Below are positions 58,420-64,000 of a stretch of 64,000 bases of DNA, one piece after another. Every line of letters begins with the position of its first letter. The stretch's first letter is position 1. The position numbers and the translations under genes were made by a program. The DNA is from JAEZPW01 sp035629075 (lineage in GTDB: Bacteria > Acidobacteriota > Terriglobia > Terriglobales > Acidobacteriaceae), in contig DASPIK010000050.1 of assembly GCA_035629075.1 (NCBI GenBank), positions 62,001 to 126,000 of the forward strand. Direction: 5' to 3'. Below the pieces are notes generated by a model. The model ran no database searches. It worked only from the letters and a program-made list of their open reading frames with translations, and was not told the origin of the DNA.

Positions 58420-58713
58420 CTACGCGGCTTTAGCCTGCACGGCCGTGGTCTCCGCTGTCTTGCCGATGTTCTCGCCAGGGGCGGTGATTACCTTCATGCG
58501 GGCCCAGTCGTACGCGAACTCTCTACCGCAGTCCAGGCATACGACATAGGTGCCAGTAACGGAGGCCGCTTCGGACCGGCGCGGCCCCGGCTTAGCAGTG
58601 ATTGGAAAGCTATAGCGCTTATGCGAGCATCCGAAAAGGACGTCAAAAAATCCAGCTAACACGGCCCACCCCCGATCCTGGCGACTCTCCGTTTGCCTGG
58701 GAGGCTGAAACAT
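58420..58713 (-). CDS. Small zinc-ribbon-like hypothetical protein
   Basis: The 97-residue protein has a possible zinc site: FGCSHKRYSFPIT near the N-terminus and VVCLDCGREFAYDWARM in the centre, giving a Cys-x-His and a Cys-x2-Cys pair. An Ala/Thr-rich tail follows. Similar short proteins with a CLDCGREFAYDW motif occur in acidobacteria as far as I recall. The ATG at 58713 has weak TGAGGC upstream. Function is unknown. Confidence 0.6.
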   Translation of the reverse strand: MFQPPRQTESRQDRGWAVLAGFFDVLFGCSHKRYSFPITAKPGPRRSEAASVTGTYVVCLDCGREFAYDWARMKVITAPGENIGKTAETTAVQAKAA

Positions 58714-58852
58714 GCCTCAGCTACTTAGATTCGTTTCGAGGTGAAAAGGTGGCGTGGAATGTACCAAAGGGAAAAAGAGGGCGGTAGGCGATGCGGGGCG
58801 ACGGCGATTATCGGCTGGAGGTCCGCTGGCCGACGCCCCGAAAAAAACCACC

Positions 58853-59110
58853 TTAAGCTTCGTTTTTCTTGGCGACCTTAGAGGTTTCGCACTTTTTCAG
58901 GATGGCAGAGCGCAGGCGGGAGCGAAGATCGTCGGGAAGCTCGTACAATTCGGTGCCCCGGTAAATCTCGATCGTCTGCTTCGTGGTGTTGCAAACGACG
59001 TAACAGTTGTGGCACCAGGCGAGGTGTTCGTCCAACTCGGCCTTTGTGTCGGCATCGATCACGCCGTCCAGGTAGTCAGTAAGCTCTTTGAGAAAGTCAG
59101 AGCAGTTCAC
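58853..59110 (-). CDS. Anti-sigma factor with zinc-finger (zf-HC2-type) domain
   Basis: The 85-residue protein has the anti-sigma zinc motif His29-x3-Cys33-x2-Cys36 (DEHLAWCHNCY) after an N-terminal Cys3, followed by a helical segment and a Lys-rich tail. There is no transmembrane segment, so it is a soluble zinc-binding anti-sigma factor. Its GTG start overlaps the stop of the sigma factor (GTGA), the classical arrangement for a sigma/anti-sigma pair. Redox release of zinc is a known mechanism in this family, but is unproven here. Confidence 0.88.
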   Translation of the reverse strand: MNCSDFLKELTDYLDGVIDADTKAELDEHLAWCHNCYVVCNTTKQTIEIYRGTELYELPDDLRSRLRSAILKKCETSKVAKKNEA

Positions 59111-59736
59111 TTGTTCCCGTCTCCGTTGTCCCGACGTTTGAAGTACTTGGTCAAACGCTCCCGCAATTGCAACCTGGCCCGAAGGAGCCTCGATTTCACG
59201 GCCGGGATGCTGAGGTTCAGTGCATCAGCAGTCTCTTCGGTCGAGAGGCCCTCCACGTCGCGTAGTACGAACACCGTGCGGAAGCTGGGAGGCAGACCGT
59301 TGATGGTCTTGGTCAGGATCTGCTTCAGTTCCGCCTGCGTGTACTGCTGCTCCGGGTTCGGCGACCAGTCAGCTATCTCGCGAGGAATCGAGTCCTCTTC
59401 GGTCTTGACATCCTCGTCGAGCGATACCGTTCTTTCCGGGCGGCGACGGCGCAGTTTCATGAGCGCCTCGTTCACCGCGATCCGAACCAACCAGGTGTAG
59501 AACTTCGACTGCTCCTGGAATTGGGTCAGATTACCGTAAGCTTTCATGAACGCGTCCTGCACTACGTCTTCGGCGTCTTCCCGGTTTTGCGTAATGTGCT
59601 GCGCAATGCGGAAGACGTTTCGGTCGTATCGCCTGACGAGTTCTTCGAAAGCCCCGATGTCACCGCCTTTGGCGGCCCGGACAAGTTCCAGCTCATCGCT
59701 GGGAGGCTCGTTCACTTTTGTTTGGATGGTAGCCAT
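59107..59736 (-). CDS. ECF-family RNA polymerase sigma factor (RpoE-like)
   Basis: The 209-residue protein has the sigma2 region (FEELVRRYDRNVFRIAQHIT, then DAEDVVQDAFMKAYGNLTQF) and the sigma4 helix-turn-helix (LPPSFRTVFVLRDVEGLSTE, LNLSIPAVKSRLLRARLQLR). It belongs to the RpoE-like ECF group with an HC2-type anti-sigma partner encoded directly downstream. Start ATG at 59736. A GAAGTTCG-type sequence lies upstream, but an autoregulatory ECF promoter could not be assigned with confidence. It is divergent from the GAF-like gene. Confidence 0.93.
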   Translation of the reverse strand: MATIQTKVNEPPSDELELVRAAKGGDIGAFEELVRRYDRNVFRIAQHITQNREDAEDVVQDAFMKAYGNLTQFQEQSKFYTWLVRIAVNEALMKLRRRRPERTVSLDEDVKTEEDSIPREIADWSPNPEQQYTQAELKQILTKTINGLPPSFRTVFVLRDVEGLSTEETADALNLSIPAVKSRLLRARLQLRERLTKYFKRRDNGDGNK

Positions 59737-59930
59737 GTACTCGTCGATTCAGGAATTCGGGGACAGAAACGCCCGCTCCTGTTTCGTATTGTAATGGGTT
59801 CGCGGAAGTTCGTGGCGAGATTTTGACGTAGGCGAACATCACGTTTTCAAGTCACGAAAATAGTGCTTATCGGCGCATGTATCCTGATCCGAAGCTGCAC
59901 GAAGGTAACCTGAGCCTGAGGTAATCCTCT

Positions 59931-59958
59931 TTGCTGGCCGTTGCACAGCCCCTATAAT
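59931..59958 (+). promoter_or_regulatory. Predicted promoter of the GAF-like gene
   Basis: TTGCTG (59931-59936), a 16-bp spacer and TATAAT (59953-59958) lie 32 bp before the ATG at 59991. The -10 box is a perfect consensus. Confidence 0.55.
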
Positions 59959-59990
59959 CGCGCAAGTCTCAGGAATGCTGTCCTGCTGCG

Positions 59991-61163
59991 ATGACTCAGA
60001 ACGGTGAACTTCGCGAACTCGTAGAAGCTGTGGTGGCGGAAGCGCTGGATACACACGTTCGAGCGCTGCACGACGACATTGTAGGCCGTGTCGTGGACCG
60101 TCTGGCCGCGACCGTCCGGTGTGACGACGAATCGAGCACGTCACTGAAGTCTGCGATCGCGGCGATCGAGACGGGCACACAGCAGACTGAAATCCTGACA
60201 GCAATGGTCGATGGCGCAGCGGTGTTCGCAGCACGTACGGCGCTGTTCGTGCTTCGTGGCACGACTGCGGTCGGATGGCAGGCGCGCGGCTTCAAGGACA
60301 ACGAAGCGATCAAGGTGCTGAGCATCGATGCGTCGACGGGACTAGCTAGCACCGCACTGGAACACAGAAGCACGGTAACAGGATCTGCAGCGACGTTCGA
60401 TGGGAGGTTGAACTCGGGGCTAGGTGTCTCTCCGAGCGCTAGTTGTGCCGTCATGCCGCTGATTGTTCGTGACCGAGTCGCCGCACTTCTATTCGCAGAA
60501 GGCGCAGCGGCCGGCCAGCAGCAAATCGATCTGCCCGCAATCGAGATCCTGGTGCGTGCGGCAGGTCTGTGGATCGAGCTAACTGCACTGCGAAAAGCCG
60601 CCGGAGTGACAGTCTCGCCTGTGCGTCCCCCAACGCAGGCTGCTGCAGGTGTGCCTGCAGGCAATGGCGCGGCGGCCTGCGGACGAACGACAGCATCGCA
60701 CCTAGATACAACGACCAGCGAAAACACTCCGCAAATCGCTCCGAGAACGACTGCACCAGAGGTTTCGGTAGCCTCTCGTGTGGACAGCGTTCGAACGATC
60801 ACTGAACAGGCTCCGAATTCCAATTCGATGGGAACACCAAGCAGCTCCGACCCCGGTCACGCCATGCCCCCCGTTGCGGTAAGCAATTTAGAAAACGATG
60901 AAATTCACAAGAAGGCGCGTCGATTCGCGAAGCTGCTTGTCGACGAAATCGTCCTTTATAACCGGGACAAGGTTGCCGAGGGGCGTTCCAATCGCGATCT
61001 CTACGACCGATTAAAAGAGGATATCGATAAGAGTCGCGCCACTTTCGACAGACGCTACGCAGGGACTCCCGTGGCGCCACGCGACTACTTCACTGAGGCG
61101 CTCATCTCCGGCTTGGCGCAACAGAACGCCGATTTGCTCGGGCCGAACTTTGAGCGGTCATAG
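59991..61163 (+). CDS. GAF-like domain protein of unknown function
   Basis: The 390-residue protein has a helical start, a GAF-like sensor region (residues ~50-200: AAVFAARTALFVLRGTTAVG, then SCAVMPLIVRDRVAALLFAE), a Thr/Pro/Ala/Ser-rich disordered linker (~205-295) and a conserved helical C-terminal domain (HKKARRFAKLLVDEIVLYNR, DLYDRLKEDIDKSRATFDRR). No catalytic motif is visible. The layout suggests a sensory or scaffolding role, possibly tied to surface or gliding functions in related bacteria, but this is speculative. It has its own promoter. Confidence 0.7.
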   Translation: MTQNGELRELVEAVVAEALDTHVRALHDDIVGRVVDRLAATVRCDDESSTSLKSAIAAIETGTQQTEILTAMVDGAAVFAARTALFVLRGTTAVGWQARGFKDNEAIKVLSIDASTGLASTALEHRSTVTGSAATFDGRLNSGLGVSPSASCAVMPLIVRDRVAALLFAEGAAAGQQQIDLPAIEILVRAAGLWIELTALRKAAGVTVSPVRPPTQAAAGVPAGNGAAACGRTTASHLDTTTSENTPQIAPRTTAPEVSVASRVDSVRTITEQAPNSNSMGTPSSSDPGHAMPPVAVSNLENDEIHKKARRFAKLLVDEIVLYNRDKVAEGRSNRDLYDRLKEDIDKSRATFDRRYAGTPVAPRDYFTEALISGLAQQNADLLGPNFERS

Positions 61164-61318
61164 CAGTAGCTATGGGGTGGCGTGGGTGATCGTCAGATCC
61201 CAGTCGGGGCTAGTCCGGACAATTGCTGATTACCCGATTGCTACTGATGTACTCTGTCGCTTCTCCCGTCATCTAATTTTGTTCGACCTTCTCTGGTGAT
61301 TCACAGTGATATCGCTGA

Positions 61319-61346
61319 TTGACCTTGGGTCGAGAGGCGTTACACT
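61319..61346 (+). promoter_or_regulatory. Predicted promoter of the slt gene
   Basis: TTGACC (61319-61324), a 16-bp spacer and TACACT (61341-61346) lie 12 bases before the GTG start at 61359. No ribosome-binding site is present, so the transcript may have a very short leader. Confidence 0.55.
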
Positions 61347-61358
61347 GAAAACACTGCC

Positions 61359-63650
61359 GTGAGTATCCGAAGACTACTGCTTGCTCTCGTACTAGTGTCA
61401 TTGATCGCCGGAGTTGTTCCGGCGCAGGCCGCTGCTGCCAAGACGTCGGCAAAAAAGGCTGCTAAGCCATCCCCGAAATCTAAGCGATCTAAGGCGGGAA
61501 AAACGAAAGCCGCGACAAAAAAGCAGAGTGCTGAAACATTGCCGCGCCTACGACGCATGAACGAGGCGTTTGTCGCGTCGGTAGACCTGAAACCGATGGC
61601 GCGACAGTTGCTCCAGGCTCGAACGCCGGCAGCCTATAGGGGCGTTGAACGATACGCGACAAGGCATGCGGGGACGGACGCCGGATCGATGGCCAACCTG
61701 GTGCTCGGATACGCTCGAATTCTCGACCGAGACTACGCAAACGCGGTCGCTCCGCTGAAGAAAGCGCGAAGGGGAGAACTCGCGGACTATTCCGACTATT
61801 TCCTCGCATCTGCGTACGCCGGCACCGCTCAAGCTGAACAAGTCATTTCCATTCTGAAGGATTTCGGATCTAACCATGGCGATTCGCTGTTTCTGCGCGA
61901 TGCGATCGTAATCTACGCCGAGGCACTGACAGCAGTAGGACGCCCACAGGACGCCATCGCGGAATTGGAAGGGTTCAGGCAGCCAGAGCGAGCGGACGTG
62001 AACCTGGCGTTGGCGCACGCACACATGAAGGCTGGTGATGCGAGCAAGGCGTCTGAGTTGCTTCGTCGCATTTACGTCTATATGCCGCAGGCGAGCGAGA
62101 CGGTCGACGCTCGCGTGAACCTGGATTCATTGACGTCCGCCGGGGCCGCTGCTTCGCTTAGCTTCGCGGAGCGCAAGATGAGGGCCGACCTGCTCGCGAG
62201 ATCAGGCCGCTGGACAAGTGCAGGCGATGAATACCGCGCGTTGGTGAACGAGGCATCTCCTGAGGACCGCCCAGTGGTCCAAGCCGCGCTTGGCATGGCT
62301 CTCCATCGCACAAATAGGGACGAGGAAGCCAGAGCGTTGCTGGAGTCGATTCCAGAATCGACCGGTGAACACAACGCTCAGCGCCTGCTTGCTCTTGCAG
62401 AGATCGCCCGAACCGATCGCGATGAGGATCGGTTCAAGGACATCCTTTCGCGAATGCGGCAGAACCACAGCAGGAGTCCGTATTTCGAAGACGCACTTTT
62501 GCTCGGCGGAAATATGTACTTGCTGAAGCCGGACTATGACCGCGCGATCGATTACTACCGCGAGTTGCAGCAGAGGTTCCCGACGGGTAAGCGAGGCGCC
62601 TACGCACATTGGAAAGCCGCATGGCTGAGCTTTCGGCAGGGGCGAAAAGACGAAGCAAAAAAGCTTTTCGAACAGCAGTTGGAGTGGTACCCGACATCAC
62701 CCGAAGTCGCTGCTGCTATGTATTGGCGCGCTCGCCTCGCCGAAGATGATGGCGATCACGCAAAGGCTAAAGCTTGGTACGCGAAGCTGGCCGATGTGTT
62801 CAAGCACTACTACTATGCTGAGCTTGCACGTGGGCGCCTGCAGCAGTTGGGAGCGGCCACCGACGATGGACCAAACGACGCCACTTTGCAGAAGATTCCG
62901 GTCCCGATACCGCCTGCTCAGTTCGTCGGTGGCACTCCTGCAAAGGATTTCCGCGCACAACGTGCCCGGTTGCTCGAGAATGCAGGCATGATCGACTTTG
63001 CGGCGCGCGAATTGCGAGCCGCTGTGGAGGATGGCGGTGCCGGATGGGCGACCCGGGAAATTGCGCGAATGTATCGCGAGTTAGGCCGCTATGATCGCGC
63101 ACTTCAGACACTGAAGCGAGCAGTGCCGTCTTATTACGCGCTGGAGATAACGTCGCTTCCGAGGGAGGCATGGGAAGGCCTGTTCCCGAGACCATACTGG
63201 ACCGACTTGCGCCGCTATTCGATGGTAAACGGGCTCGATCCTTTTGTGGTTGCTTCGCTGATCCGGCAGGAATCCGAGTTCAATCCTGGAGCGCTTTCGA
63301 AGGCGAATGCTTATGGCCTGATGCAGTTGTTGCCGGGAACGGGGCGGTCCGTCGCGCGATCACTGGGAGTGCGCCGATTCCAGACTGCCAGCCTGCTGTC
63401 GCCCAACATGAACATGCAACTAGGCACGCGTCATTTCCGTGAACTCGTTGACCGGTACGACGGAAAGCTGGAGTATGCGCTTGCGGCTTACAATGCGGGG
63501 GCGCACAGGGTCGATACTTGGCTGACTAACGGCACTTATCGGGACACCGAAGAGTTTGTAGAGTCGATTCCGTTTACGGAGACGCGAGAGTATGTGCAGG
63601 CCATCATGCGGAACGCCAGCATCTATAAGCGCCTTTACGCCACGCCCTAA
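61359..63650 (+). CDS. slt: Soluble lytic murein transglycosylase with TPR-like superhelix
   Basis: The 763-residue periplasmic protein has a signal peptide ending near VPAQA, then a Lys/Ala/Ser-rich stretch (KTSAKKAAKPSPKSKRSKAG), a long TPR/alpha-superhelical region (residues ~70-600, for example FPTGKRGAYAHWKAAWLSFR) and a C-terminal SLT domain. The catalytic Glu is Glu638 in VVASLIRQESEFNPGALS, followed by AYGLMQLLPGTG and ALAAYNAGAHRVDTWL. It cleaves murein to 1,6-anhydro-muropeptides, the substrate of the recycling genes elsewhere in the window. The GTG start has no ribosome-binding site. Confidence 0.93.
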   Translation: MSIRRLLLALVLVSLIAGVVPAQAAAAKTSAKKAAKPSPKSKRSKAGKTKAATKKQSAETLPRLRRMNEAFVASVDLKPMARQLLQARTPAAYRGVERYATRHAGTDAGSMANLVLGYARILDRDYANAVAPLKKARRGELADYSDYFLASAYAGTAQAEQVISILKDFGSNHGDSLFLRDAIVIYAEALTAVGRPQDAIAELEGFRQPERADVNLALAHAHMKAGDASKASELLRRIYVYMPQASETVDARVNLDSLTSAGAAASLSFAERKMRADLLARSGRWTSAGDEYRALVNEASPEDRPVVQAALGMALHRTNRDEEARALLESIPESTGEHNAQRLLALAEIARTDRDEDRFKDILSRMRQNHSRSPYFEDALLLGGNMYLLKPDYDRAIDYYRELQQRFPTGKRGAYAHWKAAWLSFRQGRKDEAKKLFEQQLEWYPTSPEVAAAMYWRARLAEDDGDHAKAKAWYAKLADVFKHYYYAELARGRLQQLGAATDDGPNDATLQKIPVPIPPAQFVGGTPAKDFRAQRARLLENAGMIDFAARELRAAVEDGGAGWATREIARMYRELGRYDRALQTLKRAVPSYYALEITSLPREAWEGLFPRPYWTDLRRYSMVNGLDPFVVASLIRQESEFNPGALSKANAYGLMQLLPGTGRSVARSLGVRRFQTASLLSPNMNMQLGTRHFRELVDRYDGKLEYALAAYNAGAHRVDTWLTNGTYRDTEEFVESIPFTETREYVQAIMRNASIYKRLYATP

Positions 63651-63670
63651 CCGCTACATATAGCATGCAG

Positions 63671-63705
63671 AACAAAGGCGCGCTGCGCACAGCGCGCCTT
63701 GTTCG
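63671..63705. terminator. Hairpin terminator after slt
   Basis: A 10-bp GC-rich stem AAGGCGCGCT/AGCGCGCCTT (63675-63684 and 63691-63700) with a 6-nt loop, extended by AAC/GTT, lies 20 bp after the stop and before a convergent gene. It may work in both directions. Confidence 0.75.
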
Positions 63706-63743
63706 TGCATCGTGATCAGCGGGGGTGAGATGCAGAGCGGCGT

Positions 63744-64000
63744 TTATGGACGGGTCTGTGCTGTAGGTCTGCCGCGATTCGGCTGTGATGCCTGCCAGAT
63801 GGCTGATGAACCCGCGCCGATGAGCGTGCCGGCAACTAAGCCGTCATCACATCCACAGATAGTCCAACCCAAGCCGCTGCCAAGGGCAGTATGGCCCAAG
63901 AGCATAGTCCAAGGCCGCCATGCGCCACCGGCATTTCTGTTGGCATGAACGTAAGCTGTAGAGGCGGCTCCTCCGCCGATCAGCATTCCCTTGGTTACGT
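63744..64000 (-). CDS. Glycine-rich protein, partial at window edge
   Basis: The frame is open to the window end; the visible C-terminal part has ~84 residues with many glycines (GMLIGGGAASTAYVHANRNA, LGHTALGSGLGWTICGCDDG, GLVAGTLIGAGSSAIWQ). This suggests a glycine-zipper-like or small hydrophobic membrane-associated domain. An ATG at 63986 could be the start, but the upstream codons are also open. The call is tentative because the N-terminus is missing. Confidence 0.45.
   Translation of the reverse strand, partial: VTKGMLIGGGAASTAYVHANRNAGGAWRPWTMLLGHTALGSGLGWTICGCDDGLVAGTLIGAGSSAIWQASQPNRGRPTAQTRP

Overview
The window looks like a stretch of chromosome from a diderm bacterium, most likely an acidobacterium of the Terriglobia/Koribacter type. 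This is inferred from lpxD, many predicted secreted and beta-barrel proteins, moderately high GC, frequent GTG/TTG starts, a class II-like AroA, and several small proteins resembling conserved acidobacterial hypotheticals. No tRNA, rRNA, prophage or CRISPR array was seen. Coding density is high, with short operons on both strands.

Layout. 1-5.6 kb (+): end of an LD-carboxypeptidase, mpl, an M61 peptidase, a PlsC-type acyltransferase and a FabH-like synthase. 5.6-8.1 kb (-): a conserved hypothetical gene, lpxD and a receiver-PAS protein. 8.5-16 kb: a CCA-adding-type enzyme with a very unusual tail, an alpha/beta hydrolase, a TPR protein, aroA, a beta-barrel protein and an IscU-like scaffold. 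15.7-18.4 kb (-): FKBP isomerase, HAD phosphatase, MobA-like and XdhC-like proteins. 18.5-28.8 kb (+): dehydrogenase, an isolated nuoB, beta-propeller protein, PLP decarboxylase, GHMP kinase, CPBP protease, nadE and a DsbA-like protein. 28.8-36 kb (-): a lone secretin, HAD phosphatase, YmdB-like phosphoesterase, then a peptidoglycan-recycling operon (nagZ, anmK, peptide-binding lipoprotein). 36-41 kb is an accessory, repeat-rich patch: SRPBCC and DUF899 genes, a zinc-motif protein, a ParD/ParE-like toxin-antitoxin pair, and a RAYT transposase bounded by two identical inverted 35-bp palindromes next to a truncated nuclease gene. 41-52.7 kb: mutS, a GalT-like gene, the heme operon ccsA/hemX-hemA-hemC-hemD, nth and two divergent chlorite-dismutase/ChdC-family genes. 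52.9-64 kb: DedA, inositol-phosphate synthase, small secreted proteins, methyltransferase, M48 protease, ECF sigma/anti-sigma, a GAF-like protein and a lytic transglycosylase.

Functional links. Envelope and peptidoglycan turnover recurs: LdcA, Mpl, NagZ, AnmK, a possible muropeptide-binding lipoprotein and Slt cover much of a recycling route. Tetrapyrrole synthesis (HemA/C/D) and a HemQ/ChdC-type decarboxylase lie within 7 kb, and the heme operon is preceded by a strong CRP/FNR-like dyad.

Most noteworthy signals: the complete RAYT/REP unit and the gene it abuts, the overlapping promoter/operator of the toxin-antitoxin pair, the CRP-like site before the heme operon, the paired ChdC paralogues, the 168-residue tail on the CCA enzyme, repeats read through by coding frames (hemD, mutS, the zinc-motif gene and the substrate-binding lipoprotein), and a recurrent leaderless-type promoter arrangement.
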